From the NCBI GenBank assembly GCA_013398055.1, contig VZRS01014559.1, positions 83,354-147,353 of the forward strand: DNA of 64,000 nt. Reading direction: 5' to 3'. A model generated the notes under the pieces. It saw only the letters and a list, made by a program, of their open reading frames with translations, did no database searches and was not told the origin of the DNA. The position numbers were made by a program, and so were the translations under genes. Below, piece after piece: positions 36,701 through 50,763 of this stretch. Position 1 is the first letter of the stretch; the number at the start of each line of letters is the position of its first letter. The DNA comes from Ifrita kowaldi. Lineage: Eukaryota > Chordata > Aves > Passeriformes > Cinclosomatidae.

Positions 36701-39700
36701 GATTTGCCCCAGCCTCCAAAATCCACTTCTTTTCTTTGACAGGATCAAGGCATGACCCACTCCACCTGGCCAGCAACATACCCAAGCAGCCAGCTAAATC
36801 CATCCCAATGGAAGGAATTCCCTCTCGCTGCTGCAAGTCTCTGGCACGGCTATCCCTACACCTGCTGGAGATTAATGTCTGTACCGAGGTGCCTTTGCAG
36901 GTCTCACTACAAACCATGTCAAGACAGATCAAGCACTTCCCATTCCTCTTCCAGCATACATCATCCTGACATCAAGCTAACACAGATTATCTTGCTAAAT
37001 CTACAAAAATCTTGTGAAGTTTTATGTCTGCTTTCAAAGATGCTATGCATCTGGATGTTTTGGCTTTCCTGCTTTGAAAACAGTCAATTCACTTGCCCAA
37101 CAGGTAGCCCATTATGTTTAAGAGTCTGTCCTCTGTTGCTCAACTTGGACACAACTCCCATGGATGTAATTAAAAAGTTTCCTCGAGTAAAGGCTACAAG
37201 CATGGGTGTGGACGCAGCCAGGTATTTCAAAATAGTCTCTATGAGCCATGCTGTGGACTTCTGCTTCTTTCTAAAATAACCTCTTAACAGGCAATGGGTG
37301 TGTCACTGAATGAACGACTAAGAACTTTTTCCTGCGAGCCCTGGATTAGATGGAATGCTTGCCCTTGGTGTTACAGGGTACTATGTCCAAGAGGCGGGGG
37401 TGCAGAGTATGCTGACCTGCCTGCTGAGAAAATGCAACACATAACTTCTAATAAAAGTCCTCCCTTTTCCCACACATTTTGCAACTCAACTATCATTATA
37501 TAGCCTCGCTATAAAACAGAACTGCACAAGTTTTCAGAAGTATGAGGAATATTAGGAAGTATAAGTAAGCAAAACTCAAATATATAATCAGAAATAAAGA
37601 ACTAATAAAAAAATCAAAAACGCAACTCTGCTTTTCTAAGCATAGTGCTTACGAGGCATACCTAGACATTCTATCTTATCTACACCTTCTGGGTAGAAGC
37701 ATTCCAACTGAAAAATAACTTGGGAACAAACTCTCTATGTATCAGTTGCCCTAGAATATTACATAGAACTAAACATATTAGCCTTTATTTTTCATGGGTT
37801 TTTTTCTATTATTCTTACTACACTGTAACACCTGCTATGCATGTAGCAGAAATGCCTGTTATCAGGGATAATGATTGGAACAGTCAAGAAAACGCAGATC
37901 ACTTTTTAAAAAGCCTTTGTCTTAAAACTCCCATATTTGTTACTTTTTAAACACTAACAAAAGTTCTGAAAACACCTGTCTCCACATCATTACAGATATG
38001 ACCTAAATGCACCACCACTAAGGACGTATAAGGGGTAAAATAACTACTCAGTACAGACCATCAAGACCAGCAGCAGATTTCTCATCATTTGAATCTAAAA
38101 AGCACAGTGCATTCCTAGTGACTGCTTCCAGCATAACATGGCTGAACAAGCATGGGAGTTCCTTGGTGATTTCCACAGGCTCTACAAGGGAGAAGTCAGA
38201 GCAGATACATCTGCCATCTGTCAAGTCAAAGGTTCAGACAGAAAGTCACCACCTGACCTTGTCCCAGAGAGCATCAGGCAAAAAGGGCAGTGTCTTCAGA
38301 GGAAATAGAATGCTCCTGGGTGAGCAGCACGGAACAAGGACTGCACAGAAACAATGCAGGAGCACAGAGCCAGGCTAAGCACCAAGAAGTTACTAACACC
38401 GCTAGTTGCGGAGGAAGATCTCTGCATGAGGGCTACATGTGTTTCCTGGAAAAACATACAACTTGCATGTTCATGCTGAATTGTTGTTCATGGTGAAAGT
38501 TGGCTGCAGTTCATACACCAAACCACAAGTAGATTTCAACTGGTGTATTGTGATTTTCAGCATCTTGAAATTTACGTCACTTACTCTGTTGCCAAATAGA
38601 AATCAGAAATAGAAAAACCCATGCCCCCCAGTAACTTTCATTTAAAGACAGACAAAACCCAAAGAAAAGCACGCTATTAAAAGCCAGGAGTTTTGACAAA
38701 ATCAAAGTGCATATCTGCTGTGTTTGGGAGCAACTGGTTCTACCTTTGAGCATAAAAGTGGCTCTGAAACAGCTATTCAGCCAGAGCTTCTCCTGCTCTT
38801 GAATGCTAAAGAAATGACAATTTAATTCCATGCAAAAGAACACATAAAAGGGCTTAGCACATTTCAAACCTCTTGTCAAATTCACAGGATGAGATCTACA
38901 CTGTAATAAAAGAGACTAATAAGTCAGCAAAAACAGTAGAATACAAAGATGAAGCTGAAAATAAAGACATCATTGTATTAAGATGACAATTCATGTAGCA
39001 AGTCAGGTAGTTTTGAGCTAGTATTGATACGTATATTTTAAGAGTATACAATACCTTTACTCAAAAAGGCAAGGGTGTGACAACAGTTGAAACCCTTGCA
39101 CAAGATTATACAGTAACAGCCATCAGAGAAGCCAAAGAGAATCCCGACAGGCCACTTAAGTGCAACCTGGAATGGTACTATGACACATACTGGTGATGAT
39201 CTAAAAGAACCTACTTTGCTACAACCAGCCTGTAAGTCATATTAAAGTTTTGAAACATATTCACCAATTAAAAAAAATTTTTAGTCCCCACTCGAGAAAG
39301 GTGGTGTTATTCCCAGCTCCTCTAAATGGTGTAAGAATTAACTACCAATGAGTTGACAAACACACAGCAATATCACACACATTGAACTTGAAAAGAAACA
39401 CTATTACAACAGACCCTTAGTACAACGTATGTAAGTCCATTCTTGATTCCTAAAATCACCCCAGACCTCTAGAAGCCCAAGAGGGAAAACTGAAACAGAG
39501 AGACACCTCAAAAAGAGTTTAATCAAACAATTTGCACTTAATCTAACCAGGGACTTCTCTTGTCAATAACATCTGAATACAGCCCAGGCCCCCAGTGCAG
39601 CCCCCAGTAGTAAATTCCCTATATTCTTCTGAGAGCCTGTTCAGACTCATTTTAAAGGAGCTGAAATCCATCAAGGACAGCAACGTCCTCCTGACTAAGC

Positions 39701-41536
39701 ATCTTGTAAATCAGGCCAGATTCAGACCACCTGAAAAGAAGAAGCTGCAGCCAGCATTGCCTAGTTTTATCTTGAACTCACAGACACTAAGTGAATATGA
39801 TTGGAAAAAGCTGTTTTCATGAAAATAGCCATCCATAAAATTTCAATGCTATTAACTACTTATTAATGTCACTGCAGCGACAGGCCCAATACCACAAAAA
39901 TTATCTTCATAGTCTCAAGGTGCAATTAAACACCTGACTGAAACTGGTCTAACTGAAAACTGTTGCTGGAGATTCAGTCCCCTTCCCTACTTTCAGATGT
40001 TTACTCCTGTTTCTTCCCTAATATTGGTCCTAGCATTCCTGTGCTCCTACTTGGACTGGATCAGAGAACTAATGAGGATGAAAACTAGCCCAGTGGTGGA
40101 AATTACAAATCCGTGAAAAAACCACTTGTGCTCAGCCAGATCAGCCCATCTGCAAAGCGCAATGGCACAGCTGCCAAGGAGCCAGCACCATGCCTGCTCA
40201 GGCGGACACCGGCTGTGCTCCCAGCCACAAGGAGGCCCAGCTCTGTGCCTGGGCCACGGACAAGAGCCCTGCAGCCCTGGGCAGCCAAGGCGCTCCTCAC
40301 TACCAAAAATGTGCTTTCTGTCCTCTCAGTGAAGTACCAAAAACACAACAAAGGCAGCAGGGGAAGAAATTGGAGAGGCTTAACTAATTGCCAGAGAGGA
40401 TGAGTCTGCATATTGATGGTATTTTTTCTCTGTTTCTGCAGCACAGAGGCACCAGTAGTATTCCTCGTATCAGCGTGTCTCGCTTGCAGAGAGGTGATGG
40501 TGCTGTGCATGGGGACACAGGGGATGACCAGGAGACAGCTGAGGAGGCAGAGCCATGGCCAGGGGGAAGTGGCAGCAAAAGGCAGCACATCTCAGGGGTG
40601 CAACTGAGCTCTGGCATTGGTGACAGGAGATGGTAGAAAAGACAGCTTAAGGGACAGACAAGAAAAATGGGAAACATGAACTCTAAAGTCTGCCACCGTC
40701 CCTTGTCCTCAGGCCAGCTTCAAAAGGCTTGGCATATTTTTCACAATGAGATACAGATAACTAACTAGAACGATCTCAATTTTTAAAAAAATTTAATTTA
40801 TTTCTATTTTTTTGCTAATCACTGTAAGACCAAAATTAGGCTTTTGGAATCTGAATGTTCACACTGTTAGGATCCATGGCACACCTTACACAAAAATAAA
40901 CACAGCACAAGCACTGGACCTTTGAGGTCATACAGAACACTTCATCCCAGATCCCCGGTATTAATGCAGGAGATGCATTATCTGTCAAAATAATATGGGA
41001 GTGTTCTGAAAGGAACAGGGTACAGCCTGGTACTGTACCATTAAATATTAACACAAGTGATAACTAATCTACTCAAGGTGAGTCAACTCTGACCACAGTT
41101 TTAACCATTTACCAAAAAAAAAAAAAGTTTAATAAATCAAGACTAACCACATAATTTGTTGCAAAATGCGCTACATTATAGGCTTGTGAGAAAACATATA
41201 TGTGAAAAAGATCCAAATTTTATTTTGCTGTTTGAAAAAAATGAGAAGAAAAATTTGTAACCACCCCTGAGCCTGCAGTTCTGACAGTTTCACAAAACCC
41301 AGTGTTTTGCATTCAAACTGAATTACTTCCATGCCTTCAGAAAATTAAATCAACCACTAATCCATACATGATATGTCTCCAAAATAAACTGCTTTCTGGT
41401 AAATGTCTCTCTGGGTTTTCAACTGCATGGTAGCCAACAACAAATTTGAAGCAGAAACAGAAGCAAGAAGGTTTTTTACAGAATAGATTAATAGTTATCT
41501 GGCTCTATCACACTCCTAAACACAATAAAAATTCAC

Positions 41537-41538
41537 GA

Positions 41539-41600
<62 letters not shown>

Positions 41601-41611
41601 AAGAAAGAAAG
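41537..41611. repeat. (GAAA)n microsatellite
   Basis: About 75 bp of GAAA repeats with a short GAGA interruption. Confidence 0.95.
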
Positions 41612-44600
41612 ACATTGCATTATGTTTCCTGCAGCTGTGATCCTGTACGTGCTTTTAGCCTGGATGAACCTGCATTATCAACAGGCTCACTCTCAATTAC
41701 CTGATTATTATTGCTGACATTTGGTTCTCAGCAACCTGTAACATTACATTCCCTACACAACAATCTGTTCATGATATGGAAATTTATTGTAGTTGCCCAC
41801 TTACAATTGCACAGAAAGGCCAAACTTCCACTCAGTTCAGCCTTACAAACACAAAGTTGTCCATGAAGCAGAAAGAGTTGTCATGGAAATAAAACCAATT
41901 TAACAGAGGCTGCTGAAAGAGTCCTATTAATTAACCTGTTAGGGTAAAGCAATTTTTCCTCTCAATAATAGTGGTTGGTATTATTTCAATGACACAACAA
42001 GAAAAATAAACCTGCTCTTCTCTTCTGTATATTTTCTGCTTTAGGGAGAAAGGCATCAACAGACAGTCTTGAACCACTTTTTAATAATTCATGGTAGAGT
42101 TTAAACTGAAGTGGTGAAAAGGAATTCATGATCTATGTCAACTTTGAGGACACAAGTGAAGGTCCAGCTATAAAACTCAATATAACTTGTTCCTGACAAT
42201 AAAGGTTTTTTTACTTGTTTTGAAACAAAAATATCTGATTTAAAATACAGGCTTAAAGTTTGTTTTCACTTCTAAAATCAAGACTGTCAAATTCTTCTGG
42301 AAACACATACCATGCCTGTCTTCACTATGTTGACAAAATGAAATGGTCCATGTAAATCTCCGAAAATAAAAGAAACTTTAAACCATCGAGTATAATAAAA
42401 GACACATTTGTGAAGTAGTTAACACATTCCAGCTCTGTGTACGACATACTCCACCTAAAAACTATATAGGCTTTCAATGAGGGAGTAACAGCTAATTTGG
42501 TTTCAAGCTGGACAAACTTTGTCTGCAAAAACAATAGGACGGTGTAATTAAATGAAGGGAGAGCTAGAATATCCTTTTGTTTGGTAACAACTCAGCAACA
42601 GAACCCTGTCTAAAAAGATACTGCATAGTGACAATGACAAGAATTACGCTGTAAGAAGGGACAGGGCATGCCCGGAGGCAAGATTTCCATTGCTAAGGCT
42701 CATTTGAAGCTTAATGCGGATACTGTAACCAGCAGTATAATTCTACTCCTAGCCTAGCAAATTTGATAACAACTAATCCATAATCACCAGGCACCAACAC
42801 TGTCTAATACAAAACAGTTGCCTTAGACCATCTGGATGTCTATTTACAGTGCAACCACTTTGTTGCTGGACCTAACGTAGATTTCATGATTGCAAAGTGA
42901 TGTAGTGGAGGGTGAGGGAGCAAGGTGGAAAATGCACCCCCACTCCTGTGGATTCTCCAGACACAGGAACAGGCAAGCTTTTCAAAGCTGCAACAGCACA
43001 GAAAGAACTGAAGGGGCAAAGAGGCTGGGAGAAGGTGTAGAGGTTGTCCCATCTTCCCTCCAAAACTCTAACTAAGAAATCCAAGCTAAAAAAAAAGCAC
43101 TAATGGCCTGGTAATAGGAATAGCATGTCTTGTCCTTGCTCTGTAAGCTTTTCTTTGGATAGTGGGGCTGTGAGTAACCAGCCTACAATTCACAAAAAGC
43201 CCAAGTTTTTACACATTTTCAACTAGTTCATAAAAAGAAATTTTCAAAAAACTCGTTGGAAATGAGACTTAGCGTTGCATGATCTGTCTCAGTTTTTTAA
43301 TTTATCTGTTAACTGAGAAATCAATGAACTACTTCAACAGTGCAAAGGCAAATGCTCAGTGTCTGATCTCCACTACTGCAGTGACTAGTTAATAAATCCA
43401 CTGCAGGAAAGGCCACACACATGTAGTCTCACATTGCTCTCCACGAGCCTGTGGAGTCTACTCCTGATAACAGGAATACAGGAACTCCAAGGTCAAGCCA
43501 CCAGCAACTTGAGCATATTGGACAAAATAATAGCATCTAAATTATGGATGAAGAAGGATTTGGGTAAGACAATTCCTCATTTCTTCTTCAGCAAGGCTTC
43601 CCACAGAAGTTCGCGGGAACCATGGTATGCAACTAGATTCTTAATGTATTAACTAAAAATTAAATGTTTTATTTATTTTGGAAAAACAAAGAAAAAGTCA
43701 CAGCTGTGAAATCTAAGCATTCCACAACTGAAAACCCAACAAGCTGCTTTCTTTAGAATTTCTTGATTCTTGCTATCAGAGGAGATCGGCACAGAAAAAA
43801 TATACTATTCAGTCTTGAAAATCTCTTTTTGTAATAGAACTACAGCATGAGGATAACGAAAAAAAACAACTGAAGAGGAAATAAATTGTAAACATGGACT
43901 ATGACCCCACTCTCAACAAATGTCCGGGTGAAATCAGCACAGGAGGTGGACTAGCCAGCTGGAGGCATGTTTGTAGTTATGAGTAAGATAAATATGAGGC
44001 ATTAAGCATCCCTGTCTCTCACCAGATGGATTAAAGAGAATGGTGTATATAACATTCTTACTGTCAGTCAAAAGCTGTACAGAATTTCATCTAAGTACAT
44101 GACACATACAGCTTGGAATGACCCACAGCAATTCTTAAATTTGAACACGTTCAAATTCTAAGAGTCTTTCAGATTTGACCCAAAATGGAAACAGTTCTAC
44201 TTCCACAGAAAAGACAGCCTTCCTTCCTTCCTTTCTTCATTCTGCCGCCCTACACAAGCCTTAAGGCAGATATATCCCTTACAGAATTCTGGAGAAGCGA
44301 GAGAAGCAAAAGAGCCAATTGGCCACAATCATGTCATTTCCATGGAGCATGTGAACAATTCAGCTGGACAACACAAGTGGAGAATATGAAGCAAAGCAGC
44401 AGGGATGAAACTGGATAGAGAGACTGGGTTTGACAGATGTGCAGGTCACATCTCCTCATTACCACAGGAACCAGCATAAGGGGAAAGCTGTTTATCAGCA
44501 ACACAAACAGGCTGCAGAAAGAAACAGCTAGTTTTCCTCTACTCCCATCTCCTCCAAGTCTAGAAAGAAAGATGAGAGGCAAGTATTCTCTTCCAGGGTG

Positions 44601-47340
44601 AAAGCAAAGCAACTCCATAGAAGTTTGTAGCATTATTCCTGTTTTACATTTGGGGCCACATAAGGTTCCTAGGTAAGGTGAGTCAATGAATTCACAGAAG
44701 GATTTTTCATCTCAATTACACTGGTATCTAGCAAGGGGTAAGAATGCACAGTCTTTATCTCTGGCACCTACATTCCCTCAAGGCTATGCATTCACTTGAT
44801 GTTTGCACCCCAGTAAAGACAGAAGCAATCTCCACCTGCACCAGCATTGACAGTTGGGAGATAGGGAGAGCAGCAACCACAGCCACAGCAGCCACAGAAG
44901 CACTCCTGGTGTTCTATCAGATATTTGCACCAGAGAAGCTGGTAAGACCCTGGGCTGTCTGTAAGACCCCTTGAAAGGAGAGTGGGAGAGAAAGAAACCA
45001 GCTGAATTGCCCTGCCACACACTGTAAGAATCTGAGTGCTTATAAAAGCAAAGAAGGAAATTCCAGGTCCAGGCATGTGATGTGAAAACTTAAAGATGTT
45101 TGTTGTTGCAAAAGACACAGAGATAGGATAATCTCAAAATACAGACATAAAAACGCTGTCAAAACCAACAATACAAGGATTAAAATCTGCCCTCACTGAA
45201 CATGATGTTCTTCAAGTTGTAGCCAAGGCTTCACTCAAGCAACAGTAATTTTAATTTCTCATATTTTCAAAGATTTAGAGTCCTTGTACAAATGCTACTT
45301 ACAACTGAAATTTTCTTGTGAAACATCAGGTACACTGACTGCTAGAAAATGAAGCTAGAAGCAGACCAAAGCACGTAACGCAATGGGTTTTTGTGAGTAT
45401 AACACACATGGAGACACACTGTATATTGCTGCACTCTTCAGAAACACACCGAGTCAGACGGAACACTACTGGGCTCTGGAGACATGTAAGTCAGTGACAA
45501 ATGGTCACTTTGAGAAAGAAGTTACAGAAAACCACGCACACAGTGATAGCATCCTATAAAGCAGGGAAGAATAAATGCATCTGGTAAAAACAGGAGGCAG
45601 ATTCATCTGTTTCTAAAACTTGAAGCAGCTGACATGGTTTCCCAGGCATTTCCTGCTTGTTTGCCTGCTTTTGTAAAGTCAAGAGGAAGAAGAAAAACTA
45701 AATTATATCAGCAAGATTATGATTGTACCCACTGGACAGTTATGCACTTCAGCATGCATAGTGACAGGAAGAATATGTAACTGCAAATGCTGCATAACCG
45801 CTGTAAATAATAATTTGTGACTTGGCAAAATCTCATAACAAAGCAATAAAGAGCACACACCCCCATAGATAAATAAATAACAGGTAACCCTAAAGGAAAC
45901 AATTCCTCTGTTCTCTCATTTTTGAAAATACCATAGGTGAACTTTTTTTCCTCATTATGAAAAGTAATTCTGTGGTGCTTAGATGGTCCACAGCGATACT
46001 GAAATTCCTTTCCTTTCTCCTACAGACAATGTGGATTACAAAAAAACCCAATTTGATTAATACATAACAACACACCTTTTGTGCAAATGAACAAAAGTAC
46101 ATATCGCAAGACTCAAGAAATGTAACAGTAAAAAAAAGAGGTATTACATACACAGAGTTATGTAATTTTTGCTTACTTAAAAGTAATATAAATTAGAGAA
46201 GCATCAGAAATTGCTTAGAGCCCACATGCCTATTTGCTACTGGTTGACAGTTACTTCTGAACTCATACTTTTATGCCTTGAGGAGAATGAAGGAAGGGAA
46301 TTATTAAAACCCTTACAAGAAGACGTTCCATGCCGAAAAAGGCATTTGTGGGAAAGTTGGAGAATGGGCAGCGGGGGCATGTGAAACAGAGACATGCAAA
46401 ACAGAACATGACTACAGAACAATAAAGGAGCAAAGAAGTATAAAGCTGAGTTACAGTACAGTACAGTTGAATACAGTAGTTCTAATGCGCCTTCCAGCCC
46501 ACTTCTCCTAAACACTCGTCATCAGCATACTTGGCTGTTTTGTATTCATGATGATGTGATGTCCATGTGTCACTGAGGACACCACCCCGTCCAAGCTGCA
46601 TTTGCCATAAGCTCTTATCTGAGCTTTGACAAAGGTCAAAAAGATATGAGGGAAATGCTGCGTACATCAACTGTCTGTCCTCAGAGCTTGGGAGAGTCCA
46701 GCAGCTGGGGCTGGGACAAGAAAACCGGTCATGAGGAAGCCCACGACACCTAGCTTTTCCTTAGGCATCTTTCCCTCTCTGCTCTCAGGTGCCTCACACA
46801 CAGCCAGCCCCCAGGTCTGACAGAGGAGTCTGGGAATATGGAAGGGAATGAATTTCTCCCGTGCCAAAGCCATGTATATGAGTGCAATGATGGCTTTTAC
46901 TTTAGTACATACATAGCCCCACTCTTTCAGCTTCTCACTGACATACATTGCATATCCATGCATCTCACAGGGAAGGAGTGGTTGAATCTCTGGCAAGAGG
47001 AGCAGGGTCTGTCCCCTCAGTACATCCCACTGGATGTACCCCTTTACTACACAGCTGTCAGAGCTGGAGGGCTTTTTGGAGCTCTCCAAAGGACAGCTTG
47101 CACTAATGTGATCCTTCACTGCAATGAAGATTTGGGTCACATGAAGGGAGACATTTTTTAGCTCATTCTCCTTTGCACTCTCTTCAAAGAAAGGAACTTG
47201 GTGCAAGTTTACCAGCCTCTCTCCAGCCCTCAGTGGAACTGCACAACACAAAGCAACTACCACATTGTGTTACGTGTGTTAAGAGTGATTTTATGCAGGA
47301 ACATCCTTCTATATTTCTTGCTTGATATCAATGTGTCACC

Positions 47341-47364
47341 ATATATATTATATATATATATATA
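47341..47364. repeat. (AT)n microsatellite
   Basis: 24 bp of alternating A and T with one TT interruption. Confidence 0.9.
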
Positions 47365-50279
47365 AATGCATACACACAAGTTTACTAGCAACAGCAGAGG
47401 CTTGAACAGACCTGTTTTCAACTAGGCTACTGTAAATCCCATCCTACCTACCAATTTGTACCATCCCCCTCCCTCCTGGCTCAGTTTAAGGGGGGGTACT
47501 TGTCATGAGCTTATCAAGCTCCAGATATCCAAACTACATTTAGAATATGGAAGCAGCGACAAAAATCACAAGAGCAAGGACTCATGATCTCAGGTCATAA
47601 CTGTCTAATGAGTTCAGTAATTGACACCAAAAAATTATAAAGACAAACCTATCTACAATTCCAAATTACTAGATATATCAAAATACAAAATTTGTATCAT
47701 CACTGCTTACATCCTGCTGAAACTACCAAAACTGAGTGGCCTGATATTCCTATAAATTTCCACAGGAAAATATGTCACTTCACCTTACTCTGCACGGCAT
47801 GGACTTTGTATGACTCAGAAGATGAGGAGTGAAGGAAACACCCTCCCAAAGCACACCAGAAAGGAATGCCTTCCATTATGATACCACAGTTGCTAGAAAA
47901 ATGCTGTTCAAGAGGACAGGATGACACAATATTCAAAGATCGGCTCCACCCCAGTTACCAGCCCTGAGAGTCTCCAAGATGAAGCATTTATTCCAGGACA
48001 AGAATTGTGGCTAATGTTTGACAATGGGTCGCTCCTCCCAGATAGATGGCCAGAGCTGGAAAACATGGGCTGGAATGGAAGGGAAGAGCCTCTTTCAGAG
48101 GAGCCAAGCGTGCAAGCTACTCAGTTTTTCACTGGGGAAAATACTTGACTCAATCTGAGTGGTGCTTTCCAGCTCAGGTTGGATGCCACTTCCCTGCTGA
48201 AAATAAAGTGTACCTTAAGTCCCCACATAAAAGCTGGCAATAGTTTAAAAACTCCATGAGTTTAGTTGAACAGAGGGGTCTGGCTAGACTTCAGTGGCAC
48301 TGGCAATGCATGTGAGTGGAGGAAGGGAAAGTACGGGAGTGCTGTGAACAGCTGGCAAGAACCTGGTGGAAGCATCTGCCTTTGAGCCACTTGCTGTGAA
48401 TCACGATGGCAGGGTGCTGGATGCAATACAACTTAAAACTTTACCCCTTTACTGCAAGCTAGGATTCACAATTGCAAAAAAAGCCACGTTCTAGTCAGAT
48501 AGAGAAGGGGAAGAAAGCCAACTAAGACTTCCAGCTACAGCAAACATTTTCCCTGTGCCTGTTACTGAGCCACTGTAAGTGGGAGCCAAATTACAGATGC
48601 TCTCTACCAAATGGGAATGTCGTGAAAGCCTATTTAATGTATCAAGTGACGTATGGAGAGTTTTCAGGTTCTGAATCTTTGCCACAGAATCAATAGCTGG
48701 CTGTTGAAAGCCATGAAAACTGCTTACCACTGGCCCAACTGACATCCTACTGAATACCACATGTAGGCTGTGCTCTCAGGACTTTTTTTCTCTGCCTGCT
48801 CTTCAATTGCATAATAGCTGTCCTTCTTGAGATGAAAAGTTAAATTTATGAGCATGTGCCTTTCAAAATGCTATCCTCAGGGGCCATATGCGTGTTGCTG
48901 TTACACAGATGGGACCAGAGGCTCCTCTCTCCTTCAGGGACCAACCAACAAACCAGTGGCAACACCTTGGGCATTGTTTACTCTGCAGAGAGGACAGACA
49001 GTTCCTGCATCCAGGTCAGACACAACAATGCCAGGACAGCACATGGCTGGCAGCACATGGGCAGCTCCCAGTGCCTGGCAGAGACAGCTGCTCTGGCTGA
49101 GCAGTGTGGGATGCAAAAGGCCATGCTTTCCAAACTACACCAAACAGCATGTGGTGTTCACAGCCTCGACTACCTCAGGCAAAAACACTAAGAGGGGTAT
49201 CATGATGACACATGAAAAACAAAACCAGCATAACTTCCAGAAACTGTTTGGTAAATCATCAGCTGCAGGCTCCTGTGCCAACAGCATGGGATGCACTGAG
49301 ATTAATGGGGATCTTCCAGTCCACCAGGAACAACCACTGTCACTGTCCAGGCTGTTCTGGTAGATCTGCGCTTCATACCGAGAACCTGTTAACTCAATTC
49401 GTGTTGCATTATACGCCAGCTTGAAAAGTCACTCAAAAATTTAATAAATACCTCAATAAAACCTTTTACAAAGTAAACCGGTGTAATTTCCTCAGAAATC
49501 ATGAGCCTGCTCAGCACTACAGACACTGGAATTCCTAGGACTGGTCCTCACAGAGAAACCATCCTCTGGTCTTCCTAATATATTACAGAATGCATATGAT
49601 TGGCAGTAGTGACCATCATTTCTTGCCATCCTTTATTGAATAAGCTTAAGTGATATGAAATATTCTCCTATGAAAGGAAAAAAATGTGTGAGTTATCCCA
49701 AAATGTGGCATATGCCATAATTTCAAAATACAATCTATGGAAAATACTGTCAGGTTTTGATTAATCTTTATCACATAACTTAATTTTTGGTGAAGAGGGC
49801 TATTAAATACTAGAGCATTTTTAATTCACTCTTTCCTGCAAACAGTTTTGATCATGTAGAGCATGAAATCACAAAATAAATATAAAATCAACCTTTTAAT
49901 CCCAAAAACGGAGAAGAAACACATGCCCTGAGGCGCAGCCCAACTGCCTAACATCAATAAATGTTTCTCATCCTGCTGCAATCCAAGAACTTTCTTGGGT
50001 TTGTGGATGTGTATCTTTATTGGTCTATAATGGCTCATCTTTGTATCAGCTAGCTTCTCTACTATTTCAATTACAAAACTGTCTCATGACGTAAAAACTT
50101 GGACTACGAATACGTTATTAATATCAGCTGACTCATTATAAATTTTTATGTCAGTCCTTGCAAAAGAAGTGTTTTCTAGTATGAAGAAAGATCATGTGTT
50201 GTAAAAATGATGATCCAGAACTAAGACAGATATCTACCCATGACCTGATCCCAGATTATGAAGTGTCTCAGCCACCTTA

Positions 50280-50292
50280 GTAAAATATTAAC
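50280..50292 (+). promoter_or_regulatory. TM4SF4: Candidate HNF1-like site upstream of TM4SF4
   Basis: GTAAAATATTAAC matches 11 of 13 positions of the HNF1 palindrome GTTAATNATTAAC, about 95 bp upstream of the TATA box. TM4SF4 is a liver- and gut-enriched gene in mammals, which would suit HNF1 control. Based on motif match only. Confidence 0.3.
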
Positions 50293-50387
50293 AGAGTTTG
50301 TGGGTTGTCATAGTAAAATGAGAGGCTGCCCTGAATGTAATTTCATTTACGGACGTTCAGAAAATTGACATCACAGCTGCAAGGACA

Positions 50388-50394
50388 TATAAAA
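50388..50394 (+). promoter_or_regulatory. TM4SF4: Candidate TM4SF4 TATA box
   Basis: GACATATAAAAAACC forms a strong TATA box about 200 bp upstream of the TM4SF4 ATG. Predicted initiation is near 50418-50424 with a 5' UTR of about 170 nt. Confidence 0.5.
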
Positions 50395-50589
50395 AACCAG
50401 CACAGTGTATTTTGGATTGACTGCAGGAACACTGACAGGAGCATTCTACAGGCTCAGCTCCTCTAACGGCACAACAGAAACTGGATTTTGCAAAGTACAC
50501 CAAGAAGCTTCTTTTTATGAAGTAGTTCTGAGAACATCTGAGAGATTTTATTCTGTCTTCAATTGTGTTTGCAATTCCTTTAAAGAAGC

Positions 50590-50763
50590 ATGTGCACGGG
50601 AGGCTGTGCCAAGTGCCTGGGAAGTACTCTCATCCCTCTGGCCGTGCTCTGCACCCTTGCCAACATTTTGTTGTTTTTCCCTGGAGGAAAAGTGGCTGAC
50701 AACAATGCACACATTACAGATGAGGTCTGGTACTTCGGAGGGATCTTGGGATCGGGTGTATTG
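50590..50763 (+). CDS. TM4SF4: TM4SF4 coding exon 1
   Basis: ATG at 50590, 58 codons, donor TTG|GTAAGT. Encodes MCTGGCAKCLGSTLIPLAVL (TM1), ANILLFFPGGKVADN and WYFGGILGSGVL. Confidence 0.94.

Larger units (their letters stand above)
33760..50270. other. Gene-poor interval, TM4SF4 upstream side
   Basis: No recognised gene. It holds a GAAA microsatellite, an AT microsatellite and GC-richer patches near 34.1-34.4, 40.1-40.6, 46.7-47.2 and 48.8-49.2 kb. Those patches carry the longest chance frames (160-198 codons), none with recognisable homology. One candidate orphan exon at 34022-34222 is described in the findings. The patches could be exons of non-coding RNA or ancient repeats; the sequence does not settle which. 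Confidence 0.55.

Noticed and set aside
36752..37279. 175-codon plus-strand open frame
   Set aside because: ATG-initiated, but the peptide has no recognisable domain, low-complexity Ser/Cys-rich composition, overlaps another frame and has no visible promoter or poly(A) context.
40103..40588. 161-codon minus-strand open frame with hydrophobic start
   Set aside because: Overlaps five comparable frames in a GC-rich patch. The hydrophobic stretch alone is not enough to call a gene.
41446..41640. Open frame with Lys/Glu repeats
   Set aside because: It is simply the translation of the GAAA microsatellite.
46667..47263. 198-codon minus-strand open frame
   Set aside because: It begins with GTG, not ATG (the nearest ATG at 47265 is out of frame). 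It has no recognisable domain and no splice or promoter support, and lies in a locally GC-richer patch where long frames arise by chance.
48848..49363. 171-codon plus-strand open frame
   Set aside because: Two other plus-strand frames and a minus-strand frame overlap it and are equally open. No family features seen.
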